A stretch of 64,000 nucleotides of DNA from Diaporthe sp. PMI_573. Taxonomy: Eukaryota; Ascomycota; Sordariomycetes; Diaporthales; Diaporthaceae. Under the pieces are notes generated by a model. That model worked only from the letters and a program-made list of their open reading frames with translations. It searched no databases and was not told where the DNA came from. The position numbers were made by a program, and so were the translations under genes. Positions within the stretch are counted from its first letter, which is position 1, and each line of letters starts with the position of its first letter. Shown piece after piece: positions 12,336 through 21,897 of the stretch. The stretch spans positions 1,798,001-1,862,000 of the forward strand of contig JAJTUP010000003.1 in NCBI GenBank assembly GCA_021399435.1. Reading direction: 5' to 3'.

Positions 12336-14438
12336 TTAGAAGACCTTGAACTCCACGAGGCGAACCTGCTTCCCATCTTGCGGCACAAAGACCAGCCGCA
12401 CGTTGTTCGTCGTGGCAGCATCCCACTCGACGTTGGTGATGCCATTGGCCAGAGGGTCGTCAGCCTTGGTGGTCGTCACATCGGTCCAACCGCCATTGCC
12501 GTCCTCCACCTGCACGACGTAGCTCGCCGGGACAGCGTACGAGCCCGTCACGCTCGCATAGGTGCCGTCGACATACGTGTATGTCCCGGGCTCGTCGCCC
12601 TCGTAGAACGCGATCTCGGCGCGGCTGATCTCGGTGCTGGCGCCGAAGTCGACCGCGAACCACTGCGACGTGTTACCGTCACCGACGGCCGAGTTGTACC
12701 CGTTAACGATCTCAGTCCAGAACCAGACGCGCCCGTCGATGGCATCGTGGATCTGCTGCGCGTCGGCGCCCGAGACCGAGCTGCTGCCCTTGGGATACTC
12801 GCTGTCGCTCTGCAGCTGGATGGACTTTGCCAGCGGCCTGTCGATGGCCGGGGCCGTGGTGGCCGCGATCGGGGTGGTGAGGCGGGCCAGCGTCGGCGAC
12901 GAGGCCACCTCGGCGCCGTCGACCTCGATGACCAGCCCGGCGCTGCCGCCGAAGTGCGACCCGTCCGCGTCCCACTGCACGCTGACGTCGTGCCCGTGGT
13001 ACGGCACGTTGTCGACGCGGAACCACGAGATGCTGTCGTCGACAAGCGGGTTCACCTCGAGCGAGTCGTCCGCGCGGGGTCGGATGCCCACCAGCCCGGA
13101 GAGAATCAGGTCCACATACCCGGAGTGGAAGTAGTGCGGGCTGCGCGCGAGCCCGACGAGCGCGGAGCCGTTGTTGGGGTAGTAGTCCTCCTCGAGGTTC
13201 AGCACTCCCGCGCTGTCGAAGTGCAGCTGCGTGTACTGCCTCAGGAGGTCGACGTAGTCGCCGGTGGTGATGACGGACTGCTCGTAGTGGTCGAGGAGGT
13301 TGGACATGGCGCCCAGGGCCTGGGTGGTCTGGAAGGGCCAGATGGGGCCGTTCCACTGGCACTCCCTGAGCCCGGAGACGCCGTCGTAGCGGTACTGCCG
13401 CATGTAGTACTCGTAGCTGGGCTCTACGGTCCGGAGCCCCGCCTCGCCGCGCAGCTCGTCCGTGGCGAGGGCGTGCTTCCACGCGGCGTTGTAGTCCACC
13501 TCGGGCGTGGAGGCGGGCACGAAGTCGAAGGTCCACGGGACGAGGCCCACGAGCTCCCGGCCGCGGATGAAGTCCCAGTACTTCACGTACTGGTTGTCCA
13601 CCTTGAACCGGTCGATGAAATGCTCAAAGGTGCTGTTCCACATCGACGTCGTGAAGTTGCCCTGCAGCCAGTCCGCGCGGGTCGTGTACAGTTGCTCCGT
13701 GGCCGAGTCGCCCGTGAGTGCCGCGATGCTCGCGATGGCCTTGGCGTTGGCGTACATGTAGCTGTTGATGCTGGGGCGGAAACTCTCCCCGCCGGTGAAC
13801 CCGTCCTGGGCCCCGCTGGCATCGATGCTGGAGATCGTGTACTCGGTCGCGTCGGCCAGGGGCTCGACCCAGTACAGGCCCTTGCTGGAGTCGAAATGGT
13901 CGTACCACTGCTCATAGATGGTCTTCATGGCGTCCAGGTGCTGTGAGATGGCGCCCAGGTCGCCGTCCACGAGGAACACGCGCCACGACGAGTCAGCGAT
14001 GGCCTCGCTAAAGTGCCTATCGTTGCCGTATGTCGAAGTCTCCGGGTGCAACTTGTACATGAAGTCGACGTAGTCGTGGGCGAACCGCCTGTCGCGCAAC
14101 CACCGGCCCTCGCCCAGGTGGAAGCCCGTCGCGTCGTTGAGCGAGGCGAACGGGAAGAGCTCCCATGACACGTCGTCGATGAACTCGGTCGAGATGTAGC
14201 CATTCGCGCCCAGGTCTCGCTGGTGGGCCCGGAAGATGTTCCAGCGGTAGTAGTACACATCGTTGAGCTGGGAGTCGCTGGACTGGAAGAGAGGGATCCG
14301 GGGGATGTACCATGCTGCGTCGTTCCCGAAGTAGCTGGTGCATATCTCCGTGGCATTCAGCGGGGTTGACTGGGCGAGGACATGAGCATGGAGGAGGGCG
14401 AGCAGAGGGAGGGCGCGACGACTGGATAGTGGAGCCAT
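12336..14438 (-). CDS. Secreted six-hairpin (MGH1-like) glycoside hydrolase with discoidin-like C-terminus
   Basis: An intronless 700-residue secreted protein. The ATG at 14438 was chosen because it starts directly with a signal peptide (MAPLSSRRALPLLALLHAHVL); an in-frame ATG nine codons upstream would spoil it. The main body has the alpha/alpha six-barrel style of the MGH1/GH63-related glycosidases: YYYRWNIFRAHQRD, GEGRWLRDRRFAHDYV, ECQWNGPIWPFQTTQAL and YFHSGYVDLILSGLVG. Residues from about 550 on resemble an F5/8 type C (discoidin) carbohydrate-binding fold (DGNTSQWFAVDFGAS, then IAFYEGD). Substrate and numbered GH family cannot be read from the sequence. Mannosylglycerate hydrolase activity should not be assumed; many fungal relatives are simply annotated as hypothetical glycosidases. 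Confidence 0.8.
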   Translation of the reverse strand: MAPLSSRRALPLLALLHAHVLAQSTPLNATEICTSYFGNDAAWYIPRIPLFQSSDSQLNDVYYYRWNIFRAHQRDLGANGYISTEFIDDVSWELFPFASLNDATGFHLGEGRWLRDRRFAHDYVDFMYKLHPETSTYGNDRHFSEAIADSSWRVFLVDGDLGAISQHLDAMKTIYEQWYDHFDSSKGLYWVEPLADATEYTISSIDASGAQDGFTGGESFRPSINSYMYANAKAIASIAALTGDSATEQLYTTRADWLQGNFTTSMWNSTFEHFIDRFKVDNQYVKYWDFIRGRELVGLVPWTFDFVPASTPEVDYNAAWKHALATDELRGEAGLRTVEPSYEYYMRQYRYDGVSGLRECQWNGPIWPFQTTQALGAMSNLLDHYEQSVITTGDYVDLLRQYTQLHFDSAGVLNLEEDYYPNNGSALVGLARSPHYFHSGYVDLILSGLVGIRPRADDSLEVNPLVDDSISWFRVDNVPYHGHDVSVQWDADGSHFGGSAGLVIEVDGAEVASSPTLARLTTPIAATTAPAIDRPLAKSIQLQSDSEYPKGSSSVSGADAQQIHDAIDGRVWFWTEIVNGYNSAVGDGNTSQWFAVDFGASTEISRAEIAFYEGDEPGTYTYVDGTYASVTGSYAVPASYVVQVEDGNGGWTDVTTTKADDPLANGITNVEWDAATTNNVRLVFVPQDGKQVRLVEFKVF

Positions 14439-16206
14439 AATGGCTATTGACAAGGTTGAAATCACGCTCCCGAGTGAGTCGTGGGGATCCTATCCTGACA
14501 TTGAGAACGTGGGCAGAACAGTGTGCCCCTTATATATCGCCCGGCGACAGGGACGTATGCTTGTCCCGGTCGCGTGCGGGACTGCGGCAAACACGAAATT
14601 AGCATCTTGCCCCATCTTGATCATCAGGCACAAGAAGAATTATTGACACCGGCGTCGGTGCGAACAGGGAGCTCAGTGGAGTCGCATGCGGCAATGGGCA
14701 GATCATAGCAGCGATGGTTGCGCCGTTGCAGGGCTTGGGCGACTTAGTGCTGGGTGACCCACCCCATGGAGAGGTGCAAGATCTGGGGAAATTAGCCTTA
14801 TTGGTGCGCATCCCAGGAATAGAATACGACGTCAAGGAACGGTCGCGTCATAGCGAGTGTCCGGCGGGAGCTTCCACGAACAACACATGGCCCAAGGTGT
14901 CCCTATGAGCTCGACTACTCTTCACGACGACAATGTTGTCAGGTCGAACGTATTTCGGCTCCCAATTTTGAAGAGCACTATATTTTACCTGGTTTGCTCG
15001 AACAGGTTTCCGTCCTCGACCCAACGTGCAAACACAAGGTAACCCCTTTTGTTGACAAAAGCGAGTCAGTGGCTGCCGAGATTCCCTTCCTCCAGGGATT
15101 TCTCCGGATGACATTTTCACGAACATGCGCTTCTCTTTCCGAGAGCTCGTCTTCGCGTCGAAGCTAGTTGTTAGTGTACTCATTTGCTCGCATAGCCCGA
15201 CTAGACCGCTTTCGATCTCTAGAGTGCAGCATGACACGAAAATGGTTGTGCCAGACCCTGTTATGACCATGCTTGATGCTGCGAGAGCCCTGGGGTCGTC
15301 GGATTCTATACAGCATCACGGCTACCTGCAATTCAAAAGAGAAATGTCCTCGGCTCAGATTTAAAAGTTCCAGAGAAGAACAATGTGGCCGTAGAGAGCC
15401 TAGGCGATGAGTCTGGTGTAGACGGGCTGAGTGGCCCCCTCCCCATGTCAGAGGTCCTTCTGCAGTCTGTCAGGGGAAGATGTGGAGGACAACTCTTGGC
15501 TGGAGTCTCCCTGCACGACATACTCTTACACAGTAGAGTCTTAGAAAGACAATATGCATCCCTAGCCTTAAGTAGGGCGGACGGAAATCTAATGGTCAGG
15601 CTCCTTGTTCTCACGGTGTAACATGATATCAATGTCGGCTACCACGGTATTATAGCGTTCCTTGTAAGCCCCAGTGAGCTACATGTCTAGCCATTACATG
15701 CTCGATATGCCGCCGAAGCCACTGCGGCACACGCCAGGGACGTGGCCATATCAAACAAAAGTGATTTTCATGCACGTGCAGAGAAGCCCACATCCCTGAT
15801 TGGATATACTGTTGGTTTATACGCCATATGTGGAACAGCAAACGTTTAAGTAAATGGCCAGGTCATTGGCTGCCGCAGCGATTTCGTGGCGATTTCCGCA
15901 GCCTCGTGGGAATGATTGATGAACGTTATATTGACCAGACGGTCAAGAACCTAGGTAGGCAGAATAGTCGGAGTGCACATAAACCGGACAGAAGCGACCC
16001 TAATGTACTCTCTGATCGAGTGTATGATCAAAAAAGAGTGTGCTTCTTCATTTTAAAAATTCATCGAACTTAATACCACGCGGACGAGTCCTGGGGAGCA
16101 TCAATTGAGTTTAAGTGAGATGACTCACTTGTGCTTGGAACCTTGGCTTCATATGATCTTTTTAATCAATAGTGCTCATTATACAGTCGCCCAATGAAAT
16201 TAACTA
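14439..16206. other. Gene-free interval
   Basis: Several medium open frames exist on both strands (for example minus 14848-15270, plus 15125-15364 and plus 15385-15621). None has a recognisable motif, and the plus and minus frames overlap each other. The TATA-like TATATATCG near 14530 fits the promoter of the minus-strand glycosidase. A decayed gene around 14.8-15.6 kb is possible but not supported. Confidence 0.4.
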
Positions 16207-17205
16207 CTAGTAAGAGAATGCCCACGATGCTGCCCTGTCAAACTGCGGCGTGTACTGCTCCATAAAGCTGCCCTTCTCAGCAGCCGCAAGCGCGGCACGA
16301 TCCGCCGCCCAGTTCATATCCCTCGACACCAAGAAGAAAGATATCTCACAGGCCTTGTCCGCATACGACGCCATTACTGCCGATAGCTTCTCCCACAGGT
16401 CCCGGTCTGGTCTGGGTCTCCCGTCGGCTGTCTTCCACTTCTCCTTTCCAGCCCAATTGCGGAGCCACCCCGTGGCACCGTAGGAAAGCATCTCGTTGTC
16501 GATGATGAGCACAACGCGCTCCCAACCTTCTGCCCACCACGGCCGAAACTCCAACGCCCCGATTATGGCCCGTAGTTCAGCCCGGATGCTGGTTGCCGGG
16601 TACACTTTCCCGTCCGGGCCTCGCTTCTCGAGTGGGAACGAGACGGTACTTGTGCTGCCTGCACCGTAAACAAACCCACAGCCACCTTTTGCATTTGGCT
16701 TGCCGACGTCGGGACAAGCGCCGTCCGCAAAGATGCACATGGTTTTGATACCACAGACCTGGGGAGCAAAGTGCCTGCGAATACAATAGCGCCAGCGGTA
16801 GAGGCCATTGACCGAGGTGTTGATAGGGAATGATTTGAAAAAGTCCTTTGGCGGCGCTGCGATGGCTCGTGTCGGTGACAGGGCAGAGCCAGCTGACGAC
16901 CAGGGGTGGAAGTGAGTGCCTGTCCAGATTCCGCATTCTCCGCCGCCCATTCTCGCGCGTGTGCGCTTCACGGCCTCGATTCCCGGCACGGGCTGGACAA
17001 GTATGACACAGGAGAGGTCTGTCCCCTTGTCCGGATGGATCATGAAAGTTTGGGGCAGGTTCTTGAGGCCATCGGCCAGTGCGAAGCTCCCATCGAGGTC
17101 TAGGACCTTGCGGGGCTGCTCCTCGGCTTCTCCCAGAGATTCGTCGTCGCCATGGTCCAGGAGGAGCTGGGTGGGCACGTTGATGCGCTTCGTGCTGACA
17201 CTCAT
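16207..17205 (-). CDS. RNase H-fold protein (fungal RNase H1-like domain)
   Basis: A 332-residue protein starting MSVSTKRINVP. This ATG was preferred to a more distal in-frame one because upstream residues look non-coding. Residues 1-150 are an N-terminal extension of unknown role. Residues 156-332 form an RNase H fold with the four acidic positions visible: D161 in FADGACPD, E210 in SIRAELRAI, D236 in VLIIDNEM and D302 in NWAADRAA. These residues would coordinate the two metal ions for cleaving RNA in RNA-DNA hybrids. The sequence differs from the housekeeping RNase H1, which carries an N-terminal hybrid-binding domain. This looks like the lineage-specific fungal RNase H-like family often seen in tandem or accessory positions. 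No integrase or reverse transcriptase adjoins it, so a retroelement origin is not supported. Confidence 0.82.
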   Translation of the reverse strand: MSVSTKRINVPTQLLLDHGDDESLGEAEEQPRKVLDLDGSFALADGLKNLPQTFMIHPDKGTDLSCVILVQPVPGIEAVKRTRARMGGGECGIWTGTHFHPWSSAGSALSPTRAIAAPPKDFFKSFPINTSVNGLYRWRYCIRRHFAPQVCGIKTMCIFADGACPDVGKPNAKGGCGFVYGAGSTSTVSFPLEKRGPDGKVYPATSIRAELRAIIGALEFRPWWAEGWERVVLIIDNEMLSYGATGWLRNWAGKEKWKTADGRPRPDRDLWEKLSAVMASYADKACEISFFLVSRDMNWAADRAALAAAEKGSFMEQYTPQFDRAASWAFSY

Positions 17206-18430
17206 CTTCGCAAATTCAAAGAGATGTGAGTGCCTGGAGAAACCTGGTTCGCGATGGACGCAGAATTGACCATTAGACAGCCTCTTTCTCGGCGGGGTTG
17301 GACAAGCATATATTGACGCCTTATCGCGATCAAGGTTCTGGGTCTGGAGGTTTGTTTCAAAACAGCCACCGGCCTTGGTCACGAATGCTACCTGCACCCA
17401 CTACTCAATTTCCCACCCTTCAGCTCGAAGGATGTGCCACACGTCCCTCGCGCTGCATCCCTGTCAGGCCAGTAATATCTTCCAACTGTAGCAGTCCAGG
17501 CACCCCAACAGTGAATTCGGCAGGTGGCTTAACGGGTCAGTCACCCGAGGTGTTGGTTGCAACGTCATCTGTGTGAATGCAACACAACCTCTATGTACAG
17601 TATCACAGTCCACTCAATCTCCACTATTCAAGGCAAGAAAAGCAAAGTCAAAAGCTGACGTGAGAGGTAAGTCCATGATAGACTGTCCCATTGCGCAGGC
17701 CATCTTCTCAGGATTGGCTGAACACCAGCTTGGGCCTCTGCCTATGCAAAAATTTAATATATTGAAGCGCATTGTGCGTGAGATATGACCATCTAACGTT
17801 GTATCGATCTCAACTTGTGGGCTCGCCACCCCCTCCGCAGCTCAAAAGCTCGCACCGGTCCATGCAACCGACCGTAAAGCATGAATGCCGTTGCTCGAGC
17901 ACAGTGAAATGTCCCATCACTTCTCCTCACAAGTAGGCGTGAGAATTTTGGGAACAAGATCGTGTGCCTTAACTTCCCTGCTCATGGTAGGATTCGGATA
18001 ACTTTGGCGGTCTTTCGCGGCTTTTGGGCGGCTTTCTAGGCCGTTTCTTGGCCCTACCGCGATCTGCGGCTCGGCGACCCGTGTTCATGATGGACAACCT
18101 CACATGAATATCATTTGGCATGCCGACCGAGGCAGACACCAGAACAGTCAAGTGCACGGAAAGCGGAGATCCAATCTGTCCGAGATCCACGAAACTGCAG
18201 CTGGAGCCAACTGGAGCCAACTGGACGCAGCGGAGCCAACTGCTGCAGTGCCAAGGACTGCCCACTCCTACGACGGATATCGAGTCACACCGGCTTTAGA
18301 ACCGCAATAGCCCCGGGAGGCCGGAAAGCATGGAGTCAGCATAAAAACGTAGTGGTTTTGGAATCCCAGACGAGCTTCTGATGAATTTCCAATCATCTCA
18401 CCAAGTCTTTCCGTCAACGTCTTTACCACC
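17206..18430. other. Divergent 5' interval between the RNase H-like and DUF2855 genes
   Basis: No convincing coding frame. A short direct repeat around 18200-18243 repeats GGAGCCAACT three times. The rest appears to be promoter and 5' UTR sequence. Confidence 0.45.
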
Positions 18431-19684
18431 ATGTCTGAGATTCCGGTAATACAAGTGCTCGAGAAGGAGCATTACTTCACTCAACACTTAGTCTCGCTGC
18501 CTGATGCCGTCCCTTATGCACCACTCGGCCCCTCGTCCGTCCGAGTGCGGACGAAGGCGATGTCCCTCACCTCCAACAATATGACTTACGCAAAAGCCGG
18601 GTTTCTCCTAAAGTGGTGGGGAGTGCACCCCATCCCCCGGTCGACGCCGGCGCCATTTAACGACACTACCAAGTACGGCCGCATAAACTGCTGGGGCTTC
18701 GCCGAGGTGCTTGATTCCACGCATCCTTCGGTCGACAAGGGGAGCTACCTCTGGGGCTACCTGCCCATCGGAACACTCGCACAAGATCTCATAGTAGAGA
18801 AGGGGAGTGTCCCAGGCCAGGTATTTGTGAGGGATGACTACCGGCAGGACATCTTCTCGATGTACAACCGTTACTTCGTATTCCCTCCTGATCTTGGCTC
18901 GCGCATCGAGTCCCGTGCGGAGAGCGTGGCGTACGATGCCATTCTGCGCGTCATGTACGAGACCTCGTACTTGATCAATCGTTTCGTGTTCGCGCCCGAA
19001 CCTAAAGAGACTATTAATCCTGGGCCAGATGGTGTGGCCTGGGATTCGGGCAAGGCTGATATCAAGGGTGCGACGATCATCTGTCTTGCACCGGGCTCAA
19101 AAGCTGCATTGTCTCTTGCGCGAGAGTTGAGACATGGCCAAAAGAAACCGGTGTCGAAGGTTATCGGTGCAGCCAGCGATTACTCCATCGAGTTCGTTAG
19201 GAAGACCGGAGAGTACGACGAAGTCATATCCACAAGCGAGGAGCCATCTAAGGTCTTGACCGGAGTCCCCAATGATGGCAAAATTGTTGTGGTAGACTTT
19301 GGAGGCCGCGGCGGCATCGCCCAGAAATGGGCCACAGCTATCTCCAAGACTCACAGGAACTTTCTGCTGATGAGCTGTGGCAGAGAAATCTCTGAGCAGT
19401 CTTCATCTGAAGTGCTGGCTAGCTTCCAGCAGGCACAGTCTGTGACGCCAACGTACGAATCTGCGCAAGTCAATGCCAGCGACATTCGAGACCGTGCTAT
19501 TGCAAAAGTTGGCGAGGAGAAATATTTCAGGGACTTCGAGGAGGCTTGGGAGAAATTCAAGAAGACCCCGATTAAGGGCCTGAGGATTCCCTGGGGGACT
19601 GGGTTGGATGATGTCTTGAAAGGGTGGGAATCATTGGCCAAGGGAACGGTGCCGCCAGACGAGGGCCTTGTTTATGTGATATAA
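18431..19684 (+). CDS. DUF2855 family protein
   Basis: A single-exon 417-residue protein starting MSEIPVIQVLEKEHY. It shows the features of the DUF2855 family: VRVRTKAMSLTSNNMTYA near the N-terminus, YGRINCWGFAEVLDS, and a glycine-containing segment near GATIICLAPGSKAALSLA in the middle. It also has IVVVDFGGRGG and ends VPPDEGLVYVI. The fold appears related to medium-chain reductases (quinone-oxidoreductase-like), but substrate and cofactor are not known for the family. No signal peptide or membrane span is seen, so it is probably cytosolic. It is convergent with the GH128 gene, 220 bp away. Confidence 0.88.
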   Translation: MSEIPVIQVLEKEHYFTQHLVSLPDAVPYAPLGPSSVRVRTKAMSLTSNNMTYAKAGFLLKWWGVHPIPRSTPAPFNDTTKYGRINCWGFAEVLDSTHPSVDKGSYLWGYLPIGTLAQDLIVEKGSVPGQVFVRDDYRQDIFSMYNRYFVFPPDLGSRIESRAESVAYDAILRVMYETSYLINRFVFAPEPKETINPGPDGVAWDSGKADIKGATIICLAPGSKAALSLARELRHGQKKPVSKVIGAASDYSIEFVRKTGEYDEVISTSEEPSKVLTGVPNDGKIVVVDFGGRGGIAQKWATAISKTHRNFLLMSCGREISEQSSSEVLASFQQAQSVTPTYESAQVNASDIRDRAIAKVGEEKYFRDFEEAWEKFKKTPIKGLRIPWGTGLDDVLKGWESLAKGTVPPDEGLVYVI

Positions 19685-19904
19685 CAATCTTCGTGTCTGC
19701 GAACTGCAATGCCGCTCGGGTCCCCTAGGGTGTACTCAATTTCGCACGATAGCCTTAAGGCCGGAGAGAGGTTTCTCAGATTGCACCATCAGGAGCCACT
19801 GTTTAAGTGACGAGCTGGGGCCTGCATTCTTCTGAATCTAATCTGGGTATATTTCAAATTGAACGCTAAGCAAATCACATCTATATGAAGTGTAATGTAC
19901 GGAA

Positions 19905-20924
19905 TCAAAGGTTTACCACGGTGGTGATCGCCGCCGCAAGCACTGCCAACAGCGATGCGCGCAGCAAACCACTCCCGCTCCCACTCCCTCCAAGTCCACT
20001 CGCGCTTCCCTTCATGCCTTCCTCAAATCCAGCCTCCTCACCGCCCAGGTACAGAGCGCCGGCGTCTGTCAACCCGCCATCATCGTCGAACAAGGCCACG
20101 TTGTCGCCAACAAAGCCGTTCACGTCATTGTCCTTCCGGAAGGCCCCAAACCAAGAGTACGACTCGACATAGTCCAGGCTGTCCAAGTAGCTAAGACTCT
20201 GATTCATCATCGCCACCGTGTCGTCCTCGTCCTGCTGCGGAAGGGCCATCTCCGTGATCCAGAATTTGAGGTTGTCTGGGTCGACTGCGCCGCTGTCCGA
20301 CGAGTTGGTGTAATACTCTCGCATCGTTCCTACCCATGATGCCAAGCCCTCGAAATTTCCATACCAGTGCAGGGCCACGAAGTCGGTTGGACAGCCGTTA
20401 TCCGGGTCGATGTCCCAGCAGGCCTCATTAAAGTCCCGCAGCCAGTTCAGCCCGTTGCCGGACCCCGTAACGCTGGGGTGGGAGATGTTCCAGCTGCGCG
20501 AGGACGAAGTTCGTAATGGCACAATATTGTCTATATACGCCCGCGCCGCGTCTGAGGGAGAGATGGAGCTTCCGCCGCTGGAAGTGGTCCCGTCGGGTTC
20601 GTTGAATGCGAGCAGATGGGTCGAGGTTGCTGGCAGGGAAGTGATAGCTCCCTGAACGTCCGGTGACGATGCATCGTCGACGCCGTGGATCAGAGGTACG
20701 AATGTGAGGGTCGAGTTCACATTCTGCACGGGATACGCTGACCATGTGTAGTACCACGATATCCTGGAGTTGGGCGAGAGTAGAAGGTCGACATCTCCCT
20801 CATGCGCGTCGCCGATGTATGCGAGGCCTCGTTTTGATGCAGAATCTGACTCTTGCGAGACAGCGAAAGGCAGTAGGAGTATGTTTGCCCAAAAGGCTGA
20901 TGATGTTGTTGTTGTTCGTCTCAT
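19905..20924 (-). CDS. GPI-anchored GH128 endo-beta-1,3-glucanase
   Basis: An intronless 339-residue secreted protein with a signal peptide (about 1-23). The catalytic core shows the two expected glutamates of GH128: E109 in LLAFNEPDG (acid/base) and E225 in FWITEMALP (nucleophile). DFVALHWYGNFEGLASW lies between them. The C-terminus has a Ser/Gly-rich stretch followed by a hydrophobic end (LLRASLLAVLAAAITTVVNL), a typical GPI-attachment signal. The enzyme is therefore probably held at the membrane or wall, and likely remodels or hydrolyses beta-1,3-glucan of the fungus's own wall rather than plant polymers. Confidence 0.9.
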   Translation of the reverse strand: MRRTTTTSSAFWANILLLPFAVSQESDSASKRGLAYIGDAHEGDVDLLLSPNSRISWYYTWSAYPVQNVNSTLTFVPLIHGVDDASSPDVQGAITSLPATSTHLLAFNEPDGTTSSGGSSISPSDAARAYIDNIVPLRTSSSRSWNISHPSVTGSGNGLNWLRDFNEACWDIDPDNGCPTDFVALHWYGNFEGLASWVGTMREYYTNSSDSGAVDPDNLKFWITEMALPQQDEDDTVAMMNQSLSYLDSLDYVESYSWFGAFRKDNDVNGFVGDNVALFDDDGGLTDAGALYLGGEEAGFEEGMKGSASGLGGSGSGSGLLRASLLAVLAAAITTVVNL

Positions 20925-21897
20925 GCTGACGATCTAGTTGGAAAAGACTGCGCTCAAGAAAGTAGTACAACTCGTTGCATATTCCCCTTACAGCAAGATC
21001 ATCCGCAAATTCTGGGACCTGGTTTATATACACTCGATGTCTGTTATCTGGCGCCAAGTTCAGGGTGTCATTCCAAGAACCCCAGAACTCTGGATCCCAC
21101 CACTCGGTGGGCGGCGTGGTTGTGTATCCATCGCCACAACCTGCTTGGTGACGTCACGAGGGAACCCAGGTCTATTATCGTCTTATCCAGGGGTCCAGCC
21201 AAGGCACGCGGCACGCGACAGTATGAACACATCAGCAGAGCCCGCCCTCATCTTGTTTAGGGAGCCTTCCGAACGAATCGACACGAAGAGTTGGAAATCG
21301 ATGCTGTCCAGGTTGCGTCGCGCTTGTGCAGTTGCATTGATGAACAGGCGCCCGGAGTTGCTCCACTGAGGCGGCAATACTGTGTAGAATCTGCCGAGCT
21401 GTGCCTCCTCGCCAGCGTGTCAGCCAAGCGCGTGTGGGGAAGGTAGGTAGCCCTGTCCGCGAAGATTTACCATAGAACATCTCGTAGGCAAGGTGCGAGC
21501 CTCGAAATTCTCGTCGGCCGAAGACAAAGACACGGCTATCCTGCATGCACGAATTATATACACCAGGAGACCGCGTCGAAAGGGTTCGTCCGAGCAGACT
21601 CGAGGGCATACTTCCGGGGAGCCGGGAGGCCCGGACGCGCATTCGGCAGATCGACGACCAACAGCAGCCAACCAGTCTTCCACAGATGCTCCTACGGGGC
21701 CCCTTGTTCATGTGGATACAGTTCAACGAGCGCTGAATAAACGCCGATTACCCACAGCAGTATGGCGCCACGCCCCTCTGGCTAGTTCCATTTGTTGGCC
21801 CAGCGACACGCCCGGGTCCTGATTGCCCGCATCTCACCAGGTCTAGACTCTACACTGCGGCCTCGCAGATCTCCAAAGACACCACACGGCTGCAAAA
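20925..21897. other. Divergent 5' interval between GH128 and methyltransferase genes
   Basis: Open frames on both strands overlap without any recognisable domain. Interpreted as promoter and 5' UTR sequence for the two divergent genes. Confidence 0.45.

Noticed and set aside
12378..13946. 522-codon plus-strand open frame
   Set aside because: It lies antisense within the MGH1-like glycosidase and is a GC-rich shadow (Val/Arg/Asp/Gly-rich). The minus-strand frame has a signal peptide and enzyme motifs.
16207..17205. RNase H as part of a retrotransposon
   Set aside because: No reverse transcriptase, integrase, gag-like frame or long terminal repeats are found on either side.
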